DNA of 64,000 nt. Origin: Aradus depressus (lineage: Eukaryota > Arthropoda > Insecta > Hemiptera > Aradidae). Location of the stretch: assembly GCA_963662175.1 (NCBI GenBank), contig OY759221.1:33664045-33728044 (forward strand), written 5' to 3'. Of the stretch, positions 20,868 to 32,631 are shown in pieces. Positions within the stretch are counted from its first letter, which is position 1, and every line of letters begins with the position of its first letter. A program made the position numbers and the translations under genes. A model generated the notes under the pieces. It did not search any database, was not told the origin of the DNA, and worked only from the letters and a program-made list of their open reading frames with translations.

Positions 20868-21838
20868 ATGTATAAGGGAAGTTATGTCTTCGGTCTGAAA
20901 TTCGATATTAAGTTTTCATCGAAATTTCATGTTTTTCGACCGCTTGATTCCAAAAATGAAGAGAACATTTTCATTTGTATCAGTAATTTTCATATGTAAA
21001 TTCAAAACCTCATAAGGACACCTTGAGAGGATCAACGGGAGCGCTCAACTCAAATAACTACCGATGTAATCAGGGACGTAGCCAGGATTTTTAGGAAGAG
21101 GGGGGGAGGGGGGGGGGGGGGGGCAAAATAGGCTACGAAGGTGGGGGGTATAGACTCCCAGGAGGACAGCCCGCAGTTTCCGTGTTTAGCGTTGCAGACT
21201 TTTTGTTATTAATTTTGGAGACTCGGATCCCTAGAAGCTCCCGCTGAGGTAACCACTGACTGTAATACTTAAGTTGACTTTACATGAGCAGCAAAAATGC
21301 AAAGCGCAGCAACAGCAAATGTACGCTGTGGTTTCTGTGCTTTTAGAATTTAATGACTCACATCCAATAGCATTTGCTACTGCTGCGCTTTTTCATCTTT
21401 ACTGCGCATGTAAAATCAGCTTTAAGAGAATAAAGTATAACATAAATGAAGATTTTCAAAGAGGAAATGAAATGTACGAATTCATTTATATTTAAATAAA
21501 TGTAATATGACTTGTTTTGTACATGTACATTTGTGTAACAGCTGATTGCTGATTCAGGAATCAGACGCACGGGAAATTTGAAGATCCTGTTGGTAACTTG
21601 CAAGCAATACATTTTTAATAAAAACAATTTTTTTAGTTTATTTAATTTTTATCTTGGTTTTTTGCTCCGGCCAGGGGGGGACACGCGCCCCCCTCCCTGG
21701 CTACGCCCATGGATGTAATGAATCTATCGATACAAGTCAACTATTGATTTTTAGACCAAACGGTCATTTGGTTTTGAAGGGAGAGTGACAACTTAATTAA
21801 TTTATTCGTTCTGGGGAAATACATTGTCGGTATCTTAC
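20868..21838 (+). repeat. Family A repeat split by a hAT MITE
   Basis: Left part 20868-21070 (ataagggaagttatg...actaccgatgtaat) and right part 21712-21838 (gatgtaatgaatctatcg...ttcgttctggggaaatac) join into the normal family order once one copy of gatgtaat is removed. Confidence 0.8.
21071..21711. mobile_element. hAT-type MITE (family D, copy 3) with perfect 8-bp TSD
   Basis: The ends cagggacgtagccagg (21071-21086) and cctggctacgcccatg (21696-21711) are inverted repeats. Both flanks read gatgtaat (21063-21070 and 21712-21719), the 8-bp duplication typical of hAT insertions. G runs lie just inside the left end (21101-21123). An internal hairpin (tacatgagcagc...gcgcatgtaaaa, about 21283-21420) is built on CAGCAG/CTGCTG words. 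At 641 bp it has no transposase and depends on an autonomous hAT. Confidence 0.95.
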
Positions 21839-22034
21839 TTATTTATTTTTTTTTAATTTGATATGAATTCTATTTGTTTTTTTTATTATTTTTTGGTGTG
21901 TTGTAGGTTAGAACCCCAAAACAAACCTTTCACATGGAGACTGTATCTGTCTCGTGTCGCTAGAAATTTATTAGAAATTTCTGAAGATTAATAAAGAAAA
22001 TTAAATGTCCTAGGTCTACCCTTTTTTTATAAAC

Positions 22035-22460
22035 CGGCAATTTACTTCCCCAGTGGAACTCCTGAATCATACTAAAATTCGTGTTGTTATATTCGTTACT
22101 TCGTCAGTTACTAAGGTTTTTGAGTTATGCTCTCTCCTCTTATCCCCATATTATGATTACTTTTCTTTGGTCGATTTGACTGAAAATTGATATGGGTCAT
22201 CCCTATGGAATTTTGAATTTACTCCTAAAATTTCGTGTCGATTTATTCATTTCTTAAGTAGTTATTGGAGTTTTTGTGTTATGCTTTTCTCTAATCCCAT
22301 TTATTTTGCTGAAAATCAATAGGTGTCATCATTATCGGGTTCATGTTACAAATATAAAATTTTTTGTCGATATAATCATTCAGGAGTTTTCGTGTTCACA
22401 GATCTTTTTTTTTTAATTTTGGAATCTGGGAAAAAATGAAATTCCGTTGAAAACAACTAG
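22035..22460 (-). repeat. Family A repeat
   Basis: Reverse copy from tttacttccccagtgg through two internal units (cgtgtcgatttattcatt, aaaatcaataggtgtcatc) to gaaattccgttgaaaac. Confidence 0.7.
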
Positions 22461-23164
22461 GATTTTTTAAATAAAAAATAATTTAATAAATTAACATCGG
22501 TATAAAACGGCCGGCCATACAACATTTTAGTGTAATTTGTCAGAAAGCCTTTATACGATATGTAGACGATATTGTTATGGATACAAATATGTGCAAAATT
22601 TCTCGTATTTACAGAACAGCTGATCCGATTGGTACCAAAATCAATAAACCTTGATTCTTCACAGTGACGAACATTTTGTCAAAAAAAAAAAACAATCAAA
22701 TCTGTGCATTTTTGCATGATGTGATCGAAAGAAAATGTCATGGACACAGACAAACATGCTCAGTCGACATTTGGAACATTACATTTCTGTTTTGTTGGTG
22801 CGATTATCATAATTCGATCTTATCTGTATTATGTTGCCTGCGGAAAATGAAAATCTACCCTTAGTCTTTATTTTGTTAAAAGAAAAAAATTAACAATTTC
22901 TGGGGGGGGGGGGGCTCAGGTTCTGCCTACGCCACTGTCTCCATCCGCCCCAGGTGGATCGTTAAGACAGACTCTGCCCAGCTATGTGGTGGGCGTTCTA
23001 CTCCGGCAGGAGGCAGGATTGCACCAGATCCAGATGTAACCGCCTCATTTCTATCTACACCCGTTAGGCAAGAGCCATGCGTCCATTGTTATATGGGTTT
23101 CTTGGAAGCTATGCCAGCTTCTGTCTCAGCCATATGTTTGTCTCACAGATATCAGCAAAAAATA
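22461..23164. other. Unassigned, with a hAT-like end
   Basis: A G run at 22903-22914 is followed by ttctgcctacgccactg at 22924-22940, which looks like the right terminus of another hAT MITE. No matching left end was found. 22941-23150 is of mixed composition without a recognised domain. Confidence 0.4.
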
Positions 23165-23465
23165 AAAAAGTAAGTCGAATCACCAGATATGTACTTCCCC
23201 AGGTACGTGTCGATACATTCATTACATCGGCAGTGATTTTGGGGTTTTTGAGTCGAGCCACCCTCTTCTGATCCCACTCGTTCCCTTCGACAAATTTCGC
23301 GGAAAAATTAATATGAACCGTCCTTATGGGGTTAAAGGGGTTATTGATTAATCATTTAAATTTTCGGCCCCTTTCCAAAACCAGTCGATCGTTTGCGCTA
23401 ATATTCAATAGTTGACTTACATAGGGGCTCCTAAATCCTCATAATAAATCTCTGGGTTTGGGGGT
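23165..23465 (-). repeat. Family A repeat, 3' half
   Basis: Contains gtcgaatcaccag...gtacttccccagg at its outer end, then cgatacattcattacatcgg, and a second unit ending aatcctcataataaatc. Confidence 0.65.
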
Positions 23466-23527
23466 TTAAGTCAGAATAAGTATTGTGATCCAAAGGATTT
23501 ATTGCATTAAAATATTTTTAACATATG

Positions 23528-23725
23528 TAACTTTTTTTTTTTGCTTCATGTATGGTGCATATTAGCCATGTCAATGAGCTATTATCTAGTTTATTTACGA
23601 CATCCATGGCCCCGGGAGGGAGTTCTATCTATGAAATAAAAATCACGCCCGGAGGGGATTCGAACCCGCAAACCATGGTGAGACCATGCGACCAAAGCCC
23701 TATGCTCTAGCTCGGTAACTGATTG
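23528..23725 (-). repeat. S2 SINE
   Basis: Order on the reverse strand: tail with gtgcatattagccatgtc, tccatggccccgggagggag, B-box complement gggattcgaacccg, and head accatgcgaccaaagccc. The poly(T) run 23532-23541 is the tail complement. Confidence 0.85.
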
Positions 23726-23750
23726 TTGGAATATTTTACTTTGTATATAA

Positions 23751-24078
23751 GTTAGGTTAGGTTTTATGACTCATGCCCGGGCTTTTAACTACGAGGTCAT
23801 ACCGCCTACTACCAGAGCGCACTTTCGTCACTCTGGTGGACATGAGCCCGACTCTACTGTGGGAGTCCTAAATTTTTATTCATCTAGGGCAGGGGTCTTT
23901 AACTAGTACCTGACATCGTCCAGGCTCGGGACCATCGCTTAACGTCCCATCCGAAGGACGGCATGCTTAAGTTTATTTTACCTCCCAAATAAAGTAAACT
24001 AAGGCCCTCGGTCGGGTTACGAACCCATGTTTTTGAGCTCAGAGCAAGCACGCATACCACTGAGCTACCGGTGCCCTC
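23751..24078 (-). repeat. S1 SINE, full length, TTAGG-type tail
   Basis: Starts gttaggttaggttttatgac and ends at the head accactgagctaccggtgcc. Confidence 0.9.
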
Positions 24079-24199
24079 TACTTTGTTTATATTTAATACT
24101 TTATAGAAATAATATTTCATGTAATATAAATGTGTTTTACCTGATTTGCAGGAATTTTTCATACCTTTAGAAATTCCCCTTAAAATTCAGATTTGCTGA

Positions 24200-24575
24200 C
24201 TTAAACCTTCCCGCCCAAACACCCGAGAAATGTCATATCGATAAATTCATTACATCCGAAGTTATTAAGGTTTTTGAATTGAGATCCCTCCCCTGAACCT
24301 CCTTCTCTTCGGCCGATATCGCTGACATTTGACAGGCCTCATTGTGTTTTGATTTCGAATAAGAAATGTCGATACATTTATGACATGGACAGAGTTATTG
24401 GGGTTTTTGAGTTGATCCTCCTCTCTGATTCTCTCTTTCCCTTCGGCCGATTCCGCGGAAAATTAATAGATACCGTCTTTACATCGGAAAACATGAAATT
24501 TTGGTGAAACGTCAACATCGAATTTCTGACCGATCACATAACTTCCCCTATTATAAGTATGTTTGGGGAAGTAAT
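24200..24575 (-). repeat. Family A repeat
   Basis: Two internal units (cgataaattcattacatcc; cgatacatttatgacatgg) followed by gaaaacatgaaattttgg and the 5' hairpin ataacttcccctattat. Confidence 0.7.
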
Positions 24576-25118
24576 ATATACATTTAAGGGAGTGATAAAT
24601 ATCAGGATCTAGAGGTGTACGTTTTAGTATGATGTCTGTCGAAGTGCAGCAATGGTATATGAATATAAAATTCCTAATGTTAATAAATTCAATAAATATG
24701 TACATATTTTATTAAATTATGAATATTTTATATTTCTTCAAGATAAATCTTCTTTCTGGACGATATTTTGGGGCGATCATGCACTTCTTCCTCTGGTCAC
24801 AAAGTGCGAAATATAGAATAAGAAAAAATAATATTATTAAACTAAATAATTAGGATAGATATCACAGGATGTTGGTGGGCTTCTGCCAAGAAAAGTAGAA
24901 ATGAAAGGATGAGTATGAGTTAAAGCTCTATGTATGAAACTCGCATTCCTTCAAATTAAGAAGTTTCCTTCAGGCCTCATACTTGACAAACGAATGACGT
25001 GGAATCCTCAAACCAGATTGAAACGACGATATACAAAATGTTACTACTAGACTTAAATCAAAAGATCAAAATTAACTCTGAGAACGAAATGACTAATGTA
25101 TAACGAAATACTCTCAAG

Positions 25119-25989
25119 CAGTGGCGGATTTAGCAGGTCAGCCATTAAGGAGATGGCTGACCGGGCCCCCCTCAGCAAATGATACTTCAAACGTTTTAGG
25201 CTATTTAAACTCAATCGCTGAGTATTTTTTACTCTGTTTTTCAAGGAATTTTTTGTATTCGAATTCTTTCAAACACAAAAATACATATAAAATTATTTAA
25301 TACATTTTTTTCAAAAATGCATCTCCTTTTAATAAAGGGCAAACCTTCACGTGTGTCGAGAGCTTTCGAGGGCCCTCATATCAAAAGCTTCTAAATTTAC
25401 AAAAGATTAATTTAAATCGTGAAAAATTCACTTTTACACGAACAAAAATGAATTTTCCACGTGGTACGTATTCTTGTAACGATGCTTGTCATTGTTTAAA
25501 TTAACATTCACAAGATTCTACTCGAGATGGTCCTTTACAGTATTTGGAATTAATCATTCAAAAAAATCTGCAGCCTGTTTCGTATTTTTTTAACAATTCC
25601 AGTTAACTCATCAAGCGCCGAACGAGGAATGAGTTCATTTAAGAAAATCAATGATTTCGATGTGCTGCAATGACTGGAGAAACACTAGATGATTACAGGA
25701 TTCTCTACATAGAACGAAATGTTGCCAACCAAATTAACTTGAATACCACAATTGAATTATTTGCTGAGCGAAAAACAAGAAGAGGATTAAAAATTTCTTA
25801 AAGATTCTCATTGTTAGCTTTGTTTTTGATATCAATGAAATAAATGTATTTTACAATCAAACATATATTTTTTCCCATATCATGTATAAAGACTGTGATA
25901 AAACAAATACAAATTGTATGTCCTTTGGAATAAGTACGGGACCCCGGAGAGCTTTTGCTGACCGGACCTTTTCCTTAAATCCGCCACTG
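25119..25989 (+). mobile_element. hAT transposon, internally deleted
   Basis: The ends cagtggcggattta (25119-25132) and taaatccgccactg (25976-25989) are perfect 14-bp inverted repeats. Flanks are ctctcaag (25111-25118) and ctctctag (25990-25997), an 8-bp duplication with one mismatch. The 871-bp body keeps a 3' remnant of the transposase gene. It inserted into a Jockey-type LINE, so it is younger than that LINE. Confidence 0.9.
25610..25801 (+). pseudogene. hAT transposase dimerisation domain remnant
   Basis: One frame reads SSSAERGMSSFKKIND. After a frame shift near 25665 another frame reads MTGETLDDYRILYIER, then NQINLNTTIELFAERKTRR, stopping at TAA 25799-25801. The SSSAER..S..K.IK motif followed by ERL..L..L.IE is the hAT C-terminal dimerisation domain. 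The catalytic part is missing. Confidence 0.8.
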
Positions 25990-26303
25990 CTCTCTAGCCT
26001 ATGCTTATGGACTTTGGATATGAGGGTAGTGCCAAACATCCAATCTTCAGCTCATTCAATCCTTGCAATTCAAAATCCTTCGTACAATAGCCATTACATC
26101 TACAAAAAAAAACCTTCACACTGATTTCAATATTCCCTTTTTCATCGAATTAGTTACATCCATGTACAAAAAATTATTTTCCACCTTTAGTACTCAAATT
26201 AATCCTCTAGTCCGTACATTCCCTCCTGCCACACTTCCCGAACGACGCCTTAAGAGCCAGTGGCCTAGAGATCTTCTCATATCAGGCATTGACAGTGATT
26301 AGC

Positions 26304-26543
26304 CATAAATAAGTGCGACTCAGTGGGAGTATCACCACTGGGTGAATTCTCCCCTCTTGACATTTTGACATTACCATTTTTTTCTCCCTTACTAGCACAT
26401 TTGTTTGTCGTATTTATTCTTTATAGAGTTTTAAGGTTAAATGTCCCTGTTTTATTTCTCAGTTCGGCTACCATGTTGCGCTCTAAATTTAATGAAAATT
26501 ATTAAATGTATTTTGGCTGAACAGCTTAACTTTAAAAAAAAAA
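26304..26543 (+). repeat. LINE 3' UTR and poly(A) tail
   Basis: Non-coding sequence from the LINE stop to an A run at about 26533-26543, directly followed by a T run. The A run marks the likely 3' end of the Jockey-type insertion. Confidence 0.6.
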
Positions 26544-27329
26544 ATTTTTTTTCCTTTGTACTCCAAATTAATGTAGAACGGATATGATACTCCGTTTTTT
26601 TTTGAAAAATTTTAAATTCCTAATATTATTTTTTATTTATTTTTTTACATGTTATCTTTTTCTTTTTAAAAAAATTACAGGTAGAGTGACGAAAATAGAC
26701 GGTTCAAAGAGTTCAAATCTTTTTTCAGTATCAAAATTGGATGAACAGATGAAACGTAAACAGAAAAATACGAAATATGTACTGGGGGTCCGGGTGCGGG
26801 GCGGATTGAACATTTTCTCGATATTTCTCTTTGTAAATTAATAAAAAATATATGTATACATATGTATAACTATATATTATATATTCACACTTAAACTTTT
26901 GTATAGATTCTTCATTCTATCGAAGAACATGTTACATATTCCGTTGGAAACTTAACATTGAAATTTCGACCAATTACGTAACTTTTTTCCCGGTATTTTT
27001 TCCAGAGGTTTATTTTACCGAAAAAAATAATCAACAATCATCGCAGAGAAGCATAAGAAAAACACGTTTACTTATGTAAAAGACGTTATCGTCTTCTATA
27101 CTTGTTAGAATGGGGAATAATACTGACTGAACATGCCTTCCAACATGGCGGGACTCCTCTGGGTTTATCTTTCTCAGATATCATAGCACAACAACAGAAG
27201 GTCTTAGTTGAAAATACAAAACTAAAATTAGATCCAAGGTAGTATTATCAATTAAAACATAGATCACAGAACCCGGTCATTTGGAAACGCAACAAAGTAT
27301 AGTAATTGAAATAATAATCAGACTTGCCG
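26544..27329. other. AT-rich stretch; one weak exon candidate
   Basis: At 26660-26680 a T-rich tract and ttacag precede an open segment encoding GRVTKIDGSKSSNLFSVS and DEQMKRKQKNTKYV. A gtactg follows at about 26777. This could be a small exon but no homology is recognised. The rest is low-complexity. Confidence 0.25.
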
Positions 27330-28300
27330 AGATATACGAAGTATTGGAGAAGTTGGCTAATCAGTTAGAAATTCGATGTTCAGTTTTCAGCGGAATTTCA
27401 TGTTTTCTGACACCCTGATTCCAAAAATTAAAAAATATGGTCACAGGAAATCAATTGGTAACTTTTCAGTGCAGCACTTTTTTACTTTTGCGTTAATCCT
27501 GTGAATCCAGTCATTATTAATCATATACTTTCTAAATCTATAGGAGTGAATGAAAATGAATATTGTTAATCCTTTCTTGAATTTTCCCTTAATTACCTAA
27601 CCATTCCCCACCACTTACCTAATTATTAACCATACTTTTTGAAATACTCGTGAATGATGCCTCTCTAAAGTTGATTTAACCAAAAACGCCCTCTTCGCTT
27701 GGAATAGTCTGCCGTAGTAAATAATAGGTTAAATGCAGTTTTCTCGTGAATGATGCCTCGAAGAAGTAGATTAAGTTGATTTAACCGAGAACATACACAA
27801 TTTTACGAGATATCAAGAAACCCACATCTTTATAATTCTGAAAGTATTAGAGTCCTGAGTTCCCAACTTCTTCACAGTGCGCATGGCTTGGGAGATCATC
27901 ACAGTACACTAAACTCATTTTGGCCATTTTACGACTTAACAACTTATTCCCTGGGACCACAGATATATATCTGTCTGTCTGTGAACACAACTTCCTATAG
28001 AATGAATGTATCGACACAAAATTGTATTTGTGTGACCCCGTAAGGACAGCATCTATGAGTTTTCAGCCAAATCTATCAAAGGAAAGGGGGAGAAAAAACA
28101 AAAACTGTAATATCTGCCGATGTTATGAATATATCGACATGATTATTGTATATTTAAATTCAAAACCCCAGAAGGACGACACTTATTAATTTTCCGCGAA
28201 ATCGACCGAAGGAAAGGAGGAAATCAGAGGTAGGGGGCTCGATTCAAAAAGCCTAACAACTGCCGATGTAATGAATCTATAGATACTGAATTTAGTGTGA
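27330..28300 (+). repeat. Family A repeat, two separated parts
   Basis: 27330-27440 is the 5' part (acgaagtattggagaagtt, aaattcgatgttcag). 27960-28300 carries two later units (ctatagaatgaatgtatcg, cgaccgaaggaaaggagg, taacaactgccgatgtaatg). Sequence between 27441 and 27960 is not assigned. Confidence 0.65.
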
Positions 28301-28361
28301 CCATATGTTATCGATGTATATATATTTTTTTATTTTTTTGTTTTATTATTATTTTATATAT

Positions 28362-28686
28362 AGGTTAGATTAGGTTTTATGACTCATGCTCGGGCTTTAA
28401 CTACGAGGTCATATCGCCTACTGCCAGACCGTTCTTTCGTCCCTCTGGTGGACATGAGCCCGACTCTACTGTGGGAGTCCTAAATTTTGCCTACCCTAAA
28501 TTTGTATTCATCTAGGGCAGGGGTCTTTAACGAGTACCTGACATCGTACAGGCTCGGGACCTTCGCTTAACGTCCTATCCGAAGGACGGCGTGCTTAAGT
28601 TTATTTTACCTCCAGATAAAATAAACTAAGGGCCTCGGTCGGGTTTCGAACCCACGATTTCGAGCTCAGAAGGCAACCACGCATAC
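28362..28686 (-). repeat. S1 SINE, nearly full length, TTAGG-type tail
   Basis: Starts aggttagattaggttttatg. It ends inside the head at accacgcatac, where an (AT)n run begins. Confidence 0.9.
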
Positions 28687-28860
28687 ATATATATATATAA
28701 TTTAAAAAAAAAATATATATATATATATTTTTTTTTTTTAATTTTATTTATCATTCTTTTCTTTTTATTTCATTTTTTTTTATGTACCATTCATCAAATT
28801 TACTTTTGGTTTATACCGATTGCAAATATTCAAAAAAAGAATAAAAAAAAAGATATTATG
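28687..28860. repeat. (AT)n and poly(T) low-complexity stretch
   Basis: Two AT runs (28684-28700, 28713-28727) and T runs. Confidence 0.7.
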
Positions 28861-28975
28861 AGAATTCAAAAGCCCGTATATAAATCAACTTGTTTTTTTT
28901 GTTTGGGCGAGGGAGAGCAATAACTTACTTGATTAATTCGTGCTGAAGAAGTATGCTATAAATGGGTCCTACCTA
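28861..28975 (+). repeat. Family A 3' end
   Basis: agaattcaaaagcccgtata...gggagagcaataactta...aattcgtgctgaagaagta is the 3' terminal block of the family. Confidence 0.55.
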
Positions 28976-29547
28976 ATACATTGTTATTGTACTGAAACTA
29001 GCTAGATATTATAGTCTGGACTGTAGGGTATCTGTATTGTAGGTCACAGATGTTCCTACTATCATCCTGGTTATCTGTTCAGAACGCCTCCCCTTCAGAA
29101 CTAAGTATAACCTAGAAGCTATCATAGAAACTAGGTCTTCAAGTTCAGTACAATATTTAACTTTATTATAACAATAGAAGCTGAGCTTGTGTTCCATTTA
29201 AGTTTTCTTATGGCTTCCATAGGTCAAAGAGCAATGTTGATACCTTCATCAGTTTATGTTTCGAAGCCCTACGGAGACATCGGATTGACCCAGAGAAGAG
29301 GTCGCTAATATGATCCTCACAAACGTTTTTCTATCCCTCACCACTAAATTTCAATATAATTTCTTCATAAATTCCAACAATGATTATAACAAATATACTG
29401 GACGTGCTAAAGTTTCACAGAGAGTGGAGAGTGAAAATTCCAGATTCGTCCATTAATTATTATTTCAAATTATTTTATCTATTTATTTATTATATTGTTA
29501 TTTCTTATTTATTTATTATATAATTTACTTTTCATTTTGTATATTTT
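28976..29547. other. No gene seen
   Basis: Mixed AT-rich sequence without recognised coding or repeat structure. Confidence 0.4.
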
Positions 29548-29800
29548 TACTTTCTTATACTTATAGTATAAGGAAGTATTGTAATCGTGAGAAAATCCGA
29601 GATCGAGGTTTCAACTGATTTTCACGTTTCAAGGTCCCTTGAATTTGTTTTGACCATTTTCGTAATGATGTCTGTGTATATGTGATTGAGAAGTTGTGAG
29701 CTCTCTATCGCAATAATGATTGCAGCTATGAACTTGAAATTTGGAGTGAAGAAGTCACATGTTCTAACTTAGGTCTGAAACTGGACTTACTGGATATAAT
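29548..29800 (+). repeat. Family C repeat, 5' part
   Basis: Shows the clearest C-type 5' hairpin: acttatactatAAGG-type arms as cttatacttatagtataag. Then gaaaatccgagatcgagg and caatgattgcagctatg. Confidence 0.75.
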
Positions 29801-30560
29801 TCAAATTTTTACCGAGTGTTCTGAAATTTCCTACTGCGCCTTATTTTAACCGTGTTATTGGATTAACTTACTAGGCAATACATTTTTTGTTATTGGGTTA
29901 AACTTTTATTTACAGTTTTTAATTACACAATTGTGCCCTAGGATCGTGCTAATATTAAATTATAATAATGTACTGTAATATTCCTTATATTATTTATTCA
30001 ATATAACTTTGCCAGTTATAAAAATTATTCGTTTGTTTATTTTTTGGTTAGGAATTTTCTCTTCGGATATTTTTGTATTAAATTTTTTATCGTTTGATAT
30101 TTTTGATTAGATATTTTGGATTTGATCTTTGGACATGGAGCGTTGTACTTCACCTGGTACTCTCAGTTTGACAGTGAAATTAAACACACAGAATGTACGT
30201 ACATTATTTTACCGCAACATCACAACTTTCTCTGTCCTCTCCTTTTTACGGCCTCTTTGATAAATACTTTTTTTTAACAGTTGAATATACAGTCTGACTC
30301 TTTCAAATGCCATTGGATGGTTCAACTAATCACATTTGGTTGATTTACGACGTGCGTTGGAAGAATTTCGTGACTTTTTTTTTATACTATAAATTCTCTG
30401 CGTGTCTTAAGATTTCCATCCAGCTATTATTTTCTCATAGCTTTAAGATAGTTTTTTTTTTTTTTAATTTATGTTTTTCTTCTTCGCTGTTTCGTAGGTC
30501 ATTGACTGAAACCTATAAGTTTTCGTTCTTGTTATTCTGTTGTTCTGCCATGTTAATTGT
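29801..30560. other. AT-rich stretch, no gene seen
   Basis: T-rich sequence. The open frame 30307-30603 is hydrophobic because of T runs and ends in a family A repeat. Confidence 0.4.
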
Positions 30561-30995
30561 ACTTACCCAGCAGTACGATTTACCGAAATTTCATGTTTTC
30601 TGACCCCCTGATTTTGAAATTGCTGTTTGTATGTGTGTATAGTTTTATACGTGTATACGTCTATTGATTTTCAGTCACATCGGCTAAAGGAAGGGATAAC
30701 TGCCGTTGTTATGAATGTATTGATAAAAAATTTCATATTTAAATTAAAAAACACATGGTGAGAGCACCTAATAATTTTCAGCAATATCGGGTGAAGGGAA
30801 ATGGAGGATCAGAGGAGGGGAGCTGATGTAATGTTAATATCGATATCTTTACTATGAGGATTCAGAAGCTTCTATCGAAATCAAGAATTGATTTTAGCGC
30901 AAACGGTCGATTCGTTTTGGTGGGAGAGCGAACCCTTAATTGATTAATTTGTTCTGTGGAAGTAAACTGTCGGTGATTCACTGACTTTCTTTCAG
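30561..30995 (+). repeat. Family A repeat
   Basis: accgaaatttcatgttttct, a shortened middle, then two later units and the cgcaaacggtcgattcg / ttctgtggaagtaaactgtcgg 3' end. Confidence 0.7.
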
Positions 30996-30998
30996 TGT

Positions 30999-31237
30999 AG
31001 AGGGCGCCGTTTACTCATAGGTTGCGTGCGTGTTTGCCTTCCAAACTCAACGTGGGTTCGAAACTCGAGGCTTTATATCTAGGAGGTGGAAAAGCCTTGA
31101 GCACGCTGTCCTTCGGATGGTACGTTAAGCGATGGTTCCGAGCTTGTACAAAGGTAAACCTAGGTAAGCAAAAATTAGGAAAGTGCACTGTGGTAGTATG
31201 CAATATGTTCTTGTAGTTAATGCCCGGGTATGAATGA
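30999..31237 (+). repeat. S1 SINE, internally shortened
   Basis: Head gagggcgccgtttactcata, B-box-like gggttcgaaactcg, body to gttaatgcccgggtatgaa. Confidence 0.85.
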
Positions 31238-31804
31238 TTGGAATAAGTAAAGTTCAGAAAATAAGTAAGTCCACTACATCTGCTTACCACCAAAGAAGTA
31301 ACATTCAGTGTAGGTTATCTTGAAAGTATAAATATTTCTTCTCTACACCTATTTGTGATGTATCGGCCTGTTACTCCTGTTGGAAAAGAACTTGAAGGAC
31401 CTGGACAGGTGGTAGATGTAGGCTAGAAGCCTGCCTGGGGTATATTACCTGTAAACTGTTTGACCTGGTTCTGTAGAACCTTAAACCTTACTTTACCAGA
31501 AAGAACCTCTTCTCGTTAAACAGATCCTCACCTGCTCTCCTGGAAGTGGCCTCACTAACTGTCTTCAGTATCTTTATACCTGTCTTCGGTCCAATCTCTA
31601 AACTAAAGGTCCGGAGAAAGGTTTTAGGAACACAAATGTATTTTTCTTGAAAACTTTGAAAATTAAGCGGATATCCTTTCTGAAATATCCTCCTGAAAGA
31701 AGTCACTTTCGGAAGAATAATAAAAAATATTTACCATAATTTAAATTCTAATGAAAAACTGTATCTACTGTGTTTAATAGTATTAATATTTTTATATTAT
31801 ATTT
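31238..31804. other. No gene seen
   Basis: Short unrelated frames; a reverse frame at 31488-31706 has no recognisable domain. Confidence 0.4.
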
Positions 31805-31832
31805 TAATGGAAATAAATATTATTATAATTAG

Positions 31833-32169
31833 TTATTATGACTCATGTTGGGCTTTAACTAAAAGGTCATATCACCTACTAACAGAGTGCTCTTTCGTCA
31901 CTCTGGTGGATATGAACCCGTCTCTAGTATGTGAGTCCTTAATTTTCCCTACCCTAATTTTTTTTTATTCACCTAGAGTAGGGGTCTTTAACGAGTACCT
32001 GACATCTTACAGGCTCGGGACCATCGCTTAACGTCCCATCCGAAGGACGGCGTGCTTAAGTTTATTTTACCTCCCAGATAAAATAAACTAAGGGCCTCAG
32101 TCGGTTTACGAACCCACGCTCTTGAGCTCAGAAGTCAAGCACGCATACCACAGAGCTACCGGCGCCCTC
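31833..32169 (-). repeat. S1 SINE, full length
   Basis: Tail to head (acagagctaccggcgccctc). It is preceded by ttttaatggaaataaatatt, which precedes the next copy too. Confidence 0.9.
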
Positions 32170-32255
32170 CTAATCATATGTGTGTCCGGTTACAAGATTT
32201 AATAGCTGTTTATATGTTATGTTTTAATGGAAATAAATATTGTTATTATAGATAG

Positions 32256-32532
32256 TTATTATGACTCATGCCTGCGCTTTAACTACAAGGTCATATCGCC
32301 CACTACCAGAGTGATTTTTCGTCTCTGCGGGACATGAATCCGTCTCTACTATGGGAGTCCTTAATTTTGCCTACGCTAAATTTTGTTTATTTACCCAGGG
32401 TAGGGGTATGAGTACCTGTTTCATCGTGAAGGCTCGGTACCATCGCTTAACGTCCCATCCGAAGGACGGCGTGCTCGAGTTTTTTTTTACCTCCCAGATA
32501 AAATAAACTAAGGCCTCGGCCGGGTTTTGAAT
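32256..32532 (-). repeat. S1 SINE, head truncated
   Basis: Second copy in tandem about 415 bp after the previous one, with the same left flank (32222-32246). It ends at cggccgggttttga. Confidence 0.85.
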
Positions 32533-32562
32533 TTTTGACATTGTTATATACTGCCTGGGGCG

Positions 32563-32590
32563 CGGGGGGGGGGGGGGGGGGGGAGGGGGG
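32563..32590. repeat. Poly(G) tract
   Basis: An almost pure G run of about 28 bases (one A), followed by tgaagagcctgg, which resembles a hAT MITE end. Confidence 0.85.
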
Positions 32591-32631
32591 TGAAGAGCCT
32601 GGATATAATAATAATATTTAATTGAGTTAAA

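Larger units (their letters stand above)
24947..26303 (+). pseudogene. Jockey-type LINE ORF2 C-terminus, split by a hAT element
   Basis: Left part (24977-25118): LDKRMTWNPQTRLKRRYTK and, after stops, LTLRTK and LMYNEILS, matching the segment after the reverse transcriptase core in Jockey-clade elements. Right part (25998 onward): AYAYGLWIWG with stops, then NLHTDFNIPFFIELVTS and, near the end, TLPERRLKSQWPRDLL, ending at the TAG at 26299-26301. The hAT element at 25119-25989 sits between the two halves. Several stops and frame shifts are present. The N-terminal endonuclease and catalytic YADD part are absent. Confidence 0.8.
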
